Assembly (NCBI GenBank): GCA_003971905.1
Contig: RSEE01000011.1
Coordinates: 1-64,000 of the forward strand
Reading direction: 5' to 3'
Source: Moniliella sp. 'wahieum'
Lineage: Eukaryota; Basidiomycota; Moniliellomycetes; Moniliellales; Moniliellaceae
DNA: 64,000 bases
The position numbers were made by a program, and so were the translations under genes. Positions 1 to 11,100 of the stretch are shown here, in pieces. The first letter of the stretch is position 1. Every line of letters starts with the position of its first letter. The notes below the pieces were generated by a model, which worked only from the letters and a program-made list of their open reading frames with translations, made no database searches and was not told the origin of the DNA.

Positions 1-546
1 CGGAACTAGCGGAGCTAGCTGCTGGATGAAGTGGCTGGGAGCGCCAGAGTCCGGCTATGCTCTGGCACACTGCACTAGTGTCCCAACACATGCCAGTGGC
101 GTGTCCGAGATGCCACCCCACTTCAACAGCTTCAACAGGCATATGGCGGCTAGCGGTTTAATTACCCGTGACGCGCGAGTGATGTGGGCCGGATCGGCCT
201 CGGCACTTCGCGCGAGGTGGGGAGTGTGATACACGCGTCACTGCCCCCGGCTCCGCGGCTGCCTGACTGGAGAATCACCCACTGTGATGAAAATCGTTGC
301 GTGACATATTGTAACATCCAAATCAGGTAGGTTAGATTATCTTCTCAACCGAGCGCCTTGATTGCGCACAACTCTGACTGGGTTACTTGGCTTCTCCTTC
401 ACCACCAACCTCCTTTGCTTCCTCTGGTGAGGAACCCCATTGGCAGCACACCCTTCCATTGTGGCCGGTCCGCATGCCCTTATCTCTGTACGTTTTGCCT
501 CCCTCCATCGCCCATGTCCAACAGTGATGGTAGTGGCTGACTGAAC
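1..546. other. Window edge, no gene recognised
   Basis: Only short open frames occur on both strands and none carries a recognisable domain. The stretch probably holds the upstream region of the next gene on the plus strand. An isolated ORF on the minus strand (337-807) overlaps the next gene and has no family resemblance I can see. Confidence 0.4.
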
Positions 547-2705
547 TTGCTCGTTCAGGATAATCCATACAGCGAGAGTACCTCCCTCTTGGAGACGATT
601 CCTCGAAGAGGCGACTCCCCTGGGGGAGTTGCCCCAGTGGAAGGGTTGCACGCTGCAATGGCTCGGTACCGGATGCCGGGCCAACTGGATGATTCCGACA
701 ACGAGTTGCAGTACGTGTCGCCTTGTGGGGACGATACAGAATCCGATTCCGATTTTTCGCTGGCCGGAACATCTCCTACCGGATTCTCTGGGTCGGTCGC
801 GTCCCACGCAACGATGCGTACTGAGCTACTACTCCCGATTCGGCCACCCACTCCCTCCCGAAGGCCGATTTGTACCCCACCACCCAAGCTCCCTAAGCGC
901 AAGTGGGCCACCTTAGCCCCGTCTCCAAAGACAGTTCGAATGCTGTCTCACCAGCCGTGGACCCGGTGCTTTCTCTCGGTCTAGTTGGAATGGACAAGGG
1001 TCCAGTTACTCTTCCATCGCATTCTACTCCCTGCTCGGTGCTGGCGGAGAAAATTGGTCGGTCGCTCCTACTCACACAGGTGCGACGCCCAACGAGGGGA
1101 GATGGTACTGAACGAAGACGATGGCGAGGAAGAGTCCAAGTTTCGCGTCTAGAGCAGAGCCTCAATTTGCTGTTTGTAGATGGCGACGACGCGAGCTCTG
1201 ACATGAGCCAGCCGGCCACAGTGGAGCACCGCCCCGTGCTTGGCTCTTTCGGCTCAGAGAAAATCGTTGTCGTCTTCCGCAGCCCGGTTCTGCCCGATGC
1301 TCAGACCGCCTCGGTGGCCAAGTTGACTCCCCTTCAATGGGGGACACCCTGATATCTCTTGATGCTAAGGACGAGGCAGTTGAAAGTACCAAACGGCTGT
1401 ACTCATGTCCCCGCTTCAGGCCAACAGGCTGCTTGGTTTCCAACCTGAAGTGGATGTGGTGGTAGCTACTGTCGAAGATGCGAACGAGGCGGCCCTTCGT
1501 GCATTGTGCTCGCCTGGTGTGGAAGACTTGGATTTCAAGTCGGCCCCTCCGCTTGAGCCTGCCATGTCTCCCCAGCCGACCTCCGACACTGACCTTACCG
1601 ACTTTTCCTTCCTCTGCGATGTGATGGAACGCGACCACGGCCGATGACAGTATGTTCTCTGCTGTCACACATCAAGATGATGCGTCAATGACTGGGGATG
1701 TGAGTCTAAACTTTGGCCCCACTGCTGCGTCGGCAAGCCAGTCTGGCCACTCGGTGCTCTCTCGTCCGCGACCGAGAACGTACCGAACAAACCGGAAAAA
1801 TGCACCGTTTGCCAATTCGGATGTACCGGTGGTGGTCCCCAAGCGGACGGCGACAATGAAGCCTGCAGCCACGGCGCCTTGCATGTCGCCTCCCAAGAAC
1901 CCTCCCCCTCCGGTTGCCAAGTCTGATCCCAGCAAGCAAACACGCTTCCACCTGCCCATTCGTTCACAGAGCATCCGCCGAACAAGCGAAAGGCGCAAGT
2001 GGACCGTTTCCTACATTGACTCAACCGCCCGTGGCGTACCCCATTCGCCACCGCGGCCAGGTACTGTACTGGATCGTGCCCGTTTCGATGCCAAGCCCCG
2101 AAGAAGAAGAACAATGTCTCCTCCTCTCCCCTGCAACGGATGAGGTGAGCTCTTCGCGCGAACGCTACCCAACTCTCACGACCCTAATTCCTAGCTACGT
2201 CGAGCCTGCCAAAACCTCCGCTGAGGCTGAGGAGGCCAACAAGAGCACCCGGGGCCCGGCCAAACATACGAGCCCACAGCCTGTGTCCAAGCAAGCCTCG
2301 ACTTACTGGTCAACATCAAGCAGGGCAATTCCAAGGCCCAACCCCTGACCAAGAAGAATGACAAGAAGGATGACTCCAAAAGGGGGGGTCGAAAGAGACG
2401 GCTCGCAGTAGTACTACTGAGACAGAAGATCGGCTGAGCACGCTGCGGGAAGCGATTGCGTTGGCCCAGGAAGAAGTCGGCCGTCTTGAAGCGGCAGAGA
2501 GGGCCATGGGTCGGAGCCATGGCCACAAGGGAAGCAGTTTCTTATCGAGTCTAACGCCCAAGTCGCGTAGTAAACCAGCGGCCTCCAAGGAGACAAGCAG
2601 CTGGGGCTCCCGACCGCGCCCAAAGGGTCATCCAAGACCAAGGACAAAGCCAAGACCAAGACCCCGCTCTACTATTCGGGCACTGTCTACGCTCTTCCTG
2701 CCTGA
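547..2705 (+). CDS. Unrecognised Ser/Pro-rich protein (frame-interrupted)
   Basis: I do not recognise the family. Consecutive plus-strand frames read as one low-complexity, Ser/Pro/Lys-rich protein. The N-terminal part is acidic (DDSDNELQYVSPCGDD, then DDTESDSDFS). The middle has Pro-rich, basic segments (PPPKLPKRKW, and a KPAATAPCMSPPKNPPPP stretch near 1865). The C-terminal third has a predicted short coiled segment (EDRLSTLREAIALAQEEVGR, about 2422-2480) followed by a lysine-rich tail ending in YYSGTVYALPA at 2703-2705. The frame changes at least four times, once beside a run of seven G at about 2382. The composition suggests a nuclear, largely disordered protein, but that is inference. 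The start is uncertain; 547 is the first ATG-like start in the leading frame. Confidence 0.45.
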
Positions 2706-3136
2706 GCTATGAAGGACATGTGGATGTGTTTTTGATGGGCGAGTGCACGGTTCACGCAGCAGCAGCTATTAACATCTGTGCGAAAACGACGATGCTTGTG
2801 GATACCTACCGACCCGACGAGTGCAGATCCGATTTTATGTGTGTGTAAATGCATGAATATCTTCCGCGTGTGCTGGGCCTTTCAAAAGATCCATGTGTGA
2901 GTAGAATGGGTTGGTGACGTTGGTGTGGCGGGGGGGGGGGGCAGCGCCAAACACTGTTAGATACGCGAGCTGGGGGGCAGATGGTGGGCAAACAACAAGC
3001 TCTGCTGTCCTTCCTGTCCCTAATGAGCAATTGAACGATGCAAGCCACGCGACATATGGGGGTGCCTAAACACTGCGCCGGCATTTGCAATTTGAAATTG
3101 AGTCCCCGGCCGATGGTGCTGCAGGCCGCGATCGGG

Positions 3137-3897
3137 ATGGATGCCGCATCGCCACCATGGCCCGGACAAGGAAAGCAGTCGTCGCCGCCGTCGCCCCAGC
3201 CCACGGCGGAAGCCTCCTTGCCCCCGTCCGACCCCTCGCCTCCCACCTCATCCGATCCCCCCCCTGCGCCCACGCGCACCCTTGCCGATCGGCGAGCGGC
3301 TCTCGAGAGGCTGAAGGTGGCCAAGGGCAAGGCCGGCCGGGCCAATGCGAAAGCACTGGCCGCGTCCGAGTCCGGATCCAAGAAGGCGCCCATGGGCAGG
3401 ATGAACGAGCACAAGGCACGTAAATTGGAGGCAGCTCAGAACGAGCTGGACGCCTCGAAGCTGAGGCGCGTGGGGAAGATGCTAGCCGGTTGGCCCATTG
3501 GAACTACTCGGTCGAAGAGACGGAGCGCTGGAACGCCAAGATGGACGTCAAGGCTGCCGTGCAAGATCAAGGCGCAGTGGATCACGGTACGGCAGCAGAG
3601 CGGGCGTATGCGCGAAAGGTGCGCGCGCTCCCTTCACAATCCAAGTCCATTGCCAAGAAGGATGAGCAGGATAAGGAGGCTGAGGAGGGGTACGGCTCGC
3701 ATGCACCTTCTGCTGACGCAGTGGATGCTGTCGTGGAGCACATGACTGCAGAGGCAGCCAACCGGGCCTCCCGCAGCCGCAAGCGTGCTGCAGACCCCGA
3801 GGCCGAAGTCACTTACATCAACGAACGCAACCGTCAGTTCAACGACCGCGTCGCCCGATTCTACGATCGCTACACCAAGGAAATCCGGGATAATTGA
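3137..3897 (+). CDS. SYF2: Pre-mRNA-splicing factor SYF2
   Basis: SYF2 is a component of the Prp19/NTC-associated spliceosome and acts in the nucleus during pre-mRNA splicing and cell-cycle progression. The protein has a Pro/Ser-rich N-terminus, then a basic helical stretch (RMNEHKARKLEAAQNELDAS). After one frame change near 3485 comes HWNYSVEETERWNAKM, equivalent to the conserved W-Y-T-x-E-D-x-E-K-W block. It closes with YINERNRQFNDRVARFYDRY and TKEIRDN, the diagnostic SYF2 C-terminus. The length, about 250 residues, suits the family. I chose ATG 3137 because it opens the Ser/Pro-rich N-terminus; an in-frame ATG at 3038 would add 33 residues. The break is a probable single-base indel, since conservation continues directly on both sides. 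Confidence 0.87.
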
Positions 3898-4964
3898 ACG
3901 CGGCACCGCACTTTGAACATTCATCTCACTCTCTATGTGCTTCGTACTTCTACTTCCCACATGATCGATAGGAATCCACAGCTAGAGCACTAGATTCAAC
4001 GTCATGTTTGGGTGGGAACTGACGGGCTTGGGGAATGTTTCACTAGAGGGGCCCTTAGGCCTTAATCGAGGCCACAGCTTTGTGAGGCAACCCGGCATGA
4101 AGGGAAATAGTCCCTTGCAGATTAACCCAGAGATAATTTCGTCCACAAGCCCATCAGTCAGGTAGGGGGATGTGTTTTGAGATAGAGATTGCGAAGCGGA
4201 GCCAGGCCACAAAGATGAAGCTGAGGAGGAGGAGGAGATGGCCAGCATCGATAAAGTGGAGAGAAGGACTGGTTTTCAAAACAACAGATGTAGCCCGGGT
4301 ATGCTAAAACCAAAACAAGAACCAGTCGGGAGCTGAACGAGTGTGTGGGGAGCGCCAGACCGTAGAGGGGAAGGGGCAAGGTATGTTATCCCCCGGTTGA
4401 CTGTTGCAGACCAGTGTGCGATAATGGTTTGATAGTTTTGTACCCGGCCATTGTGGTGGATGTGGAGGCATGCGCAAGATACAAGTACCTCTTAAAAGGT
4501 TACGACGAGGCGGAACACAGCCATGGCGACTATACGAAGGAGGGGAAGCAGTCCACGCTGCGAAACCGGAAAGTAGACGGAGATATGAAATGAGGTGCAC
4601 GGCTCATGAAGCTGTGTGTTCCTCATAGTGAGAACATGAACGATCCGGGTTGGAAGAGAATAGAACGTAGTCCATAGCGCTGAATATGCAGAGAGCAGTA
4701 GTTCAACAGCATGGCCTTTGTGTCGGGTGACACAATGTGATAGGAGCGGTGGTGCTGGTCCACAGACGGCGAAGGGAAAAAAGGAAGAGGGGAGGATCCA
4801 GCCCTGGCATCGAGGATGAGAACATAAAAACGACGGAACATATCCCTGTTCGTTGGGGGAGAACCTGAGAAAGCAAATGAATAACGAGCTACTCGCACGA
4901 GATGGGATGGAGAAGTAGTCAAGCCCCGCCCGATAGGCGACGCGAACATGAGCTCTGCTTAGTA
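3898..4964. other. Intergenic, no gene recognised
   Basis: About 1.07 kb between SYF2 and the casein kinase pseudogene. Minus-strand open frames here, the longest being 4492-4983, have no domain, an irregular composition, and overlap the kinase tail. I see no repeat or RNA gene. Confidence 0.5.
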
Positions 4965-6165
4965 TTATGCAGCACAGCCACATGTGAGGAACCTGAGGAC
5001 GCCTGGCGACTTGGGCTGTGTCTCGGCTGCAGCCAATTCTCCAAGGGGAAGAGCTGATACGTGAGCCATCATCCCACCAGTTAGCTGGGATGGGCCAGGT
5101 GTAGCAGAAGCATGTGGATCCTCCACAATGCTGTCGTGGACGGTAACTTTGCTTGCGGTAAGTGGATTTATTAGCCCAGCAGTGGCCGTAACGGATGAGG
5201 TATCACCGGATGATGGCCACGGGAGCGATGGTCGTGGCCCCACTGATCCTTGACAGGTGTTGTGCGGCAGGGGACTGGCTTTGTGGTGGCTGCGCGGGCG
5301 CAGCAACAGGCAACGCAGCGGGCGTAGGCGACGCAGAGGTGCCAGGGGTATAATGAGACGAGCAAGCATCCCAGCCATGTCCATCATCAAGAAGCATCCA
5401 GTCGTATTGCTGGTCTTTCGCCTCTCCTGGCGCTTGAGCACTTTCCTGAAATGTTCCCGCAAAAAGTCGGAGTTGGGGTCCTCTTCAAAGTCAAGCTTGC
5501 GAACGCAATGGAGGTAGATGGAGAACTCTTCTGGAAAACCATTGCAAAGGCCTTTGATGGGAGTCGTTTGCTTCTCCTTGCAGATCGTTAAGTCCCTGCC
5601 AAGGGAACGCTCCCCGGAGAGGAAGTACATTAATACGTGGCCTAGCGACTCGAGGTCGTCACGGCGCGACTGCTCACGGCCTAAATGGGTGTTGATAGAC
5701 ATGTACCGCGCCGTTCCCGAAAGCGACTTGCGCTCGCGGTAAGGAATGTGCAGCTGTCAGGTTTAATGTCGCGGCGGTATATGAGGTTCTTTTAGTGCAC
5801 GGTCTGCACCCGTGTGATGGTCTGGCAGGTGATCATGCGCACAGTTTTGACGAAAATTTTGCGGCCATGCACACATATCAATCAGGTCGGAGGATGTTAT
5901 ACAGTCCCTCCTGGCCAAAGTAGTAGACCTGGGGCACGCCGAGACAGCCGGACAAGATCTTGCACGAACGGTACTCGTCGCGCAGCTAGGGCGCGCATGG
6001 CTCTTGCGCGGTTCAAACTTAATAGCGAGACGGTCTGGCTGTTGTTAGCAGGTTGGTGCCTTCAAAGATGACGCCAAACGAGCCTTCGCCAATCTTGCGA
6101 CCAACGTGGTAGTGGATCCCAACGACGCTTGACGTGGCGCCGGAATAGCCCGCGTGCGACGTCAT
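4965..6165 (-). pseudogene. Casein kinase I (YCK1/2 type) pseudogene
   Basis: YCK-type casein kinase I is a membrane-anchored Ser/Thr kinase. This copy opens with MTSHAGYSGATSSVVG, then the glycine loop KIGEGSFGVIFEGTNLL typical of the YCK branch. Further on LRDEYRSCKILSGC and GVPQVYYFGQEGL are recognisable, as are [20 protein letters not shown] and [17 protein letters not shown]. Several kinase blocks are absent altogether: the hinge region after the GQEGL block, everything between the catalytic-loop KPD and the YRERKSLS block (including DFG), and the loop after MYFLSGE. A stop codon replaces Glu just before the NLIY that precedes the catalytic loop, and the frame shifts repeatedly. The tail ends in TCGCAA rather than the usual terminal Cys-Cys. 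Missing blocks of tens of bases are not typical sequencing errors, so true decay is likely. No intron is seen, so a retrocopy is possible. Confidence 0.78.
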
Positions 6166-6421
6166 GGAGGGAGAGGATGAAGAGAAAGGGGCTGCGGTAG
6201 TGGTTGAACGTTTAACCTTCAACCTCAACTCAACGCAGTATTCCGCACACAGCGTCCAGATCGAGGGGGGGCGGCCCAGGGCGGCCCGCCAAAACGCGGG
6301 GCGCAACTGCGGAAACATGCATTCCGCTCGCTTTTTTTTCTGCCCTCCCTAGTCGGGCTGTAACCAATCGGGCGGGGTTCCCTGCTTCTCGTCTACCATT
6401 CCCTCGCCTTCAAGCACCGTC

Positions 6422-6866
6422 ATGGCCCCACGAGCAACTCCTGGTACGTCCCATGCATGCTGTCATCATTCATTCCGCTGACGCTGCTGTGTAGACAAGA
6501 TTGGCTTTTGCTCTTTTGCAGTGCGTGCGGGAGCCTTCTCGACATGGTGTCGGACGACGATGTCATCAAATGTGGTGCGTGCGGGACAGGACAAGATGCT
6601 CATGTGTATGATGGGTTAACGGTCGAACCCGATCGCACGCTTCTGCCTTTCCCTCAGTTCTTCGCCAAAAGCGCCAGCTCGTATCTACGGTGCGGGAGGA
6701 TGGAGAGGGCGGAGGGGTGAAAGGCAGCGACAATCAATGAGCGCTGTCCCAAGTGCAACCACCCCGAGTTGATGTTCCACACTCTCCAGCTCCGCTCGGC
6801 CGACGAGGGGTCTACCGTGTTTACGATTGCCCTAACTGCGGGTACTCATTCAGCCAGAACAACTAA
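6422..6866 (+). CDS. RPA12: DNA-directed RNA polymerase I subunit RPA12 (A12.2)
   Basis: RPA12 is the TFIIS-like subunit of nucleolar RNA polymerase I that supports transcript cleavage and termination. A short first exon (MAPRATP plus one base) is followed by a 51-nt GT-AG intron at 6444-6494. The N-terminal zinc ribbon reads LLFCSACGSLLDM then DVIKCGACGT. The C-terminal zinc ribbon reads CPKCNHPELMFHTLQLRSAD, with RSADEGST containing the acidic hairpin, and ends CPNCGYSFSQNN before the stop at 6864-6866. These blocks lie in different frames, so at least three one-base breaks are present. Two are at T runs (near 6506 and 6821). All eight zinc cysteines are intact, which argues for sequence error rather than decay. 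The length, about 130 residues, fits the family. Confidence 0.88.
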
Positions 6867-8197
6867 ATGCGGGACCTTCTTGCAAAATGTACTTCTAGCG
6901 CCATTCATGCTTATGGATGCAAGTATGGCGAATGAATGGGGGTGGCGCAGTATTGGCTGGGATATAGACCCCAGCTACCATATAAAAACAAAGCGATAAG
7001 GGCGAATGATCATTGACCCGGGGGTCCCTTGCAATGCGCTGGGAATGATCCATGCCCTACTGTTGGCGTTCAATCCATTAGCAGGCGCGGTTGCTTAGTA
7101 TATACATAGCAACAATTGCTGCTATCTCTACTTGTATATCATCTTATCCTGCACAAAGCTAAGGAAGGAACAGGGGAAACGCATCGCGTACCAGGATCGC
7201 CATTGGGGGCGGGTTTTCCACCTTCCGCTCACCGAAGTACTAACCCATGGGGTGGGCGTCGCCAACAAAAGGCTGACATTTGTGGCACCCGTTGCTCGTC
7301 GCTTGGCACTAGTAGGCGTTTCTAACTCGGGTACGGCGGGTGTGAATACAGATGCAACAGGAGCAGCATGCCATCTCCATTGAACGACGCTCTTCCTCTA
7401 GTTCGTTCCTGGCATGGGCATGCATTTGCTGTGGGCAGTCGGTGGCTATGTGGCGAGCACGTTGCCCTGGGCCAACGCGTCAGCGTCTCTGCGTCATGGC
7501 GTCCCGCAGCGGATGTGGCAGCCTGCATAGCCGGACCCAGACCGCGACTGTGCCCCATCATCGGCTCGCAAGGCGCCCAGGCCCGTCTGTCAGCGGCAGC
7601 AAAGGGGCGCACCTGGCGTCAGCACCCCGCGTCCAGCCTCCGCTGCTGGGATTAGCGCGTAGTGCCTAGTACGCCTCGAGGGGAGTGCACTGGAGCGGCG
7701 CATGCAGGCCCACATGCTGGGCTGCCGGTTGCATGCATTGCAAATGCAAGGGCAAGGCATGACATGCATGACAATGCAAGGCAAGGCAAGGCAATGCAAG
7801 GGCAAGCTTGGCACGGCAATGCACCCACACCAGCATCCCTCGTACCCCACATCCGGGGCGGAGCGCTGAGGCTCAGCTGCCAGAACGACGCTCGCAAGCC
7901 AGGCACGGGGGCGGCGGTGCTGCGCAATGGTGCATTGTTGGCTCGGCCGGCCACGCAGCGCCAGGCACTGGGCCAGCCTGGGCCCCCAGGCTGCGGACAG
8001 CGGACGCCGTCACGTCGCGGTTGCCTGCGTCACCAGTCAGCGCGGCCGCCGCCGTCGCCGTCGCCACCCCATCACCGCCGCCGCCAGAGCTGCCACGCCG
8101 CCTCGTCGCCTGCTGCCCGCCCGTGTCTACCGCCAAGCCAATCCCGCGGCTGGTTGCCTCACCCTCTGACGCTTCCCCGGCTGCATCGTCAGGCCCC
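6867..8197. other. Intergenic; degenerate GCAAGG-rich tract
   Basis: No gene with a recognisable domain. GC-rich sequence with long spurious open frames on both strands probably includes the leader of the Mga2/Spt23-like gene. From about 7730 to 7825 the plus strand is a degenerate run of GCAAGG and GCATG words, similar to the clean GCAAG array near 38.3 kb. Confidence 0.45.
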
Positions 8198-11100
8198 ATG
8201 TCGAGCAGCACTGTGGCGGCCGACGCTCCCTGCACGTTATCCGCCTTTCTCTGACGGCTGTCCTCCGTCTGTCTCCGCCTTCGCTCTTCCCTTTCGCGAA
8301 TCGTCCCCGCCCGATCTGACGCTCAACACACCCTCGCCCACTAGCTCCGCGCTGGTCACGAGCAGCGAAGGTGTCCCCAGCGATCCTGAGCGCGACGCGA
8401 TCCCACCACACCTCAAGCAGCACGCCACCTCTGCTCCGCGTGCCCATGATACGCTCAGCACTCAGACAACGTTCCCGCTTCGTCTGATGCTCTTTCTAAT
8501 GCCGCTCCTGGCATCACCCTAATGCGGCTACTGGCCTACCCCAGGCCTATCAGCCTTGCACCCAGCGGAAAACACGGGACACGACACTATTTTTGACGAA
8601 ATGATTTGCGCGGACAGTGTTGGGTATGTGCCTTTTCTCCATGCCGCCTTCATCTCCTGACCCTTATCCCTTTTTGTTATTTCTGCAGCCCGGCTACATC
8701 GCTCCCTCCCGCCGCATCCCTCGTTCCCGCTGCAGACGCCAGCAATCCCAACTACACCGCTGCAGGGCCGGCGCAAGCTTCCTGGGACCAGCCCCTGCCA
8801 CATCCAGCGTGTCGGCTACGGATCCACGTGACGATGTTTCGGCAGTGGGCTCATCTGCAACAGGGATGAGTTCGTATCCCATGCTTTTCAGAAGCGGGCA
8901 TCCGACGTATCCGCGAACATGTCTCAATTCGGTGCTGGCTCTCACTATAGTCATACCAGCGATGCGGATCTAGGCTACACAGCCAACACCATCGTACGCC
9001 CTCCTCGAGACCAGCTAGACCAGCTGCAAGTCCACGTACATGGCGTTGCGCTCATAGGAGCCAAAGTCGTGTGGAGACACAAATCCGTATGCGCATCGAG
9101 CTTGTTCGCAACAAGATTTACGGTGGTGGAGGTTCCGTTGCTGAAGATGGGGAGGAGCCGGCTCCTGACATGGGGATGGCGTCGAGTCAAGCGTGCAGTA
9201 CTGCCCACGCCCGCTTTGGACCCCCAGAGTTGTGCGCATTGGGAGCTTCACTCACGTCAAGCTGCCTCCAGGAACAGGGACTCGGCGTAAGGGTCGCAAG
9301 TTTAAGGAACCGCAAGTTAATCCCCAAGAGACGTTGTTTCTCGACGCAACCGTTGTTAACGCGACGTCACCACATGATCGTGTCTGTGTGTGAGGGATGC
9401 CAAACGAGAGAGCGCAAACGTATCCTCCGCATGAAGGGACGATCCAAGCGTAATGGAGACACGGCCAAGCCCACAAGTACTGGCGACCGCACTGGCGACA
9501 CGGGCAATGTTGAAGGTGTGGACGGCGACCGCAAAAATGGGCTGGAGTCAGAGGAAGCCCCCACTGTGGAGGAGATGCAAGCGTTTGGCATTGACCCTTC
9601 ACTACCCAACGCAGTGGATCTAGCTTTGCGTGTGCGGGGAGGAGCAGCGAGCAAGAGAGGCGTGGTCGTGTTAACACAGGCGACTATGTCGAGTTTCACA
9701 ATGGCGAAGCTGTTCTCCCGACTCGTATCACCTGCTACTGCCGTCACCACAGGAGAAGATGGCTTTTGCATCATCTTCACCCTACGGGACTGGACTGGGC
9801 AGCTGTTAGCTACGGGGACCACTCCACCCATCATGATCACCGACGATCATAAAACTTCACAAGGCCCTCAAGCTCAAGCCCATATGCAAGCTCAGGCCGA
9901 TGCTCTCGCCGAGGTACTCGCCCAAGCCCGTGCTAATAGGGCGGCTAGCCTTCGCGCGCAAGGGATCACCTCGCCTCCGGCCCCCCTCTTTGGATCACGA
10001 GCTTCGACGAACCTTCCGTATCGCCTCATACAATGCCGTGTGGTTTGGATGCGGCGGGCACCATCCCAGCCCAGAACAGCCCTGCTGGCCGCGTATTGAA
10101 AGAGCGGCGCAAGAGCTCCAATTCGCGGTCAAACCCATATGCCCGTCGCCTTAGCTGCATCTTCGTCCCAGACGATGGGTTCTGCTAGCGCACGCCCATC
10201 ACACCGGCAATCTTTCGCCACTCTCGGAACTGGAGTACGCCATGTCCTGGCGTCAAACGATGGGACTCCACCGACATTGACCCACGCATGTCAATCACTT
10301 TGCTGTTTCCTTCAACCACCCGATGCGTGTCCGTTCGGCAAGAGTGTGGTTAGCTCTGTTTCTGCAAACGAAGCGCAGCAGGTTGCTTCACCTGCCTCGA
10401 GTCATGGCACCAGTGCCAACGGGTCCGATGCCCCTCTCCGCGCTTCAATCTGGCTTGGCGCCAGATACACTTCAGCTTTGCCCGATCCTGGAAATCTGTC
10501 ATCATTGAGCCCCAATGCAGGCAATCCTTCGGCCTATACGGATTCGTCTATGCTGCTTCAAGCGTATGCGTTTGCTCGGTCTCAAGCGGAAGCAACGTTT
10601 GGGAACAGCCCTATGTTCTTTAACGGCCAAGGCCAGCCCAACCCTCATGTCTATGCCGCCATGTTATCTGCTATGCAGTCGCTGCGCAATGAGCAGCAGA
10701 CCGACGCTCCAGGGGCAAACACTCTTTGGCTTTTCCTATGTGGTCCCGGCGCTCCCCCAGCCCCTCTAGTGCTGGGCCAGCACGGCGGTTTGGTTGATGG
10801 TGGCGATGGACACTTCGGCAGGTCAACCGCAGACACTCTGCATTACAGACTTCGAATGAGGAAAGCACGCTCTTGCTGTGCTAAGATCGCCCAGCTCATT
10901 CCGTTTGAGGGCCCTACTACGGGAGGGATTGAGGTTTACTGTTGGGGGAGAATTTTGTGAAGGAATCAGCGCCGTTTTGGAGATTATCCGGCCATCTCCA
11001 CCAAAGTGTGGGCGAAGAATACCTTGGTTTGTGTCTTCCCCCAGAGTCCGCTCCTGGCCCAGTGATCGTCAGTCCGTCTGCCTCATTCACCCATCCATTC

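Noticed and set aside
2930-2941. Run of 12 G as a functional element
   Set aside because: An isolated homopolymer between two genes with no flanking motif; similar runs occur at about 44982-44994. Useful only as a sequencing-error hotspot.
4492-4983. A 163-residue minus-strand frame downstream of the casein kinase pseudogene
   Set aside because: No domain, Ser/Cys/Pro-rich irregular composition and overlap with the kinase tail; it looks like chance.
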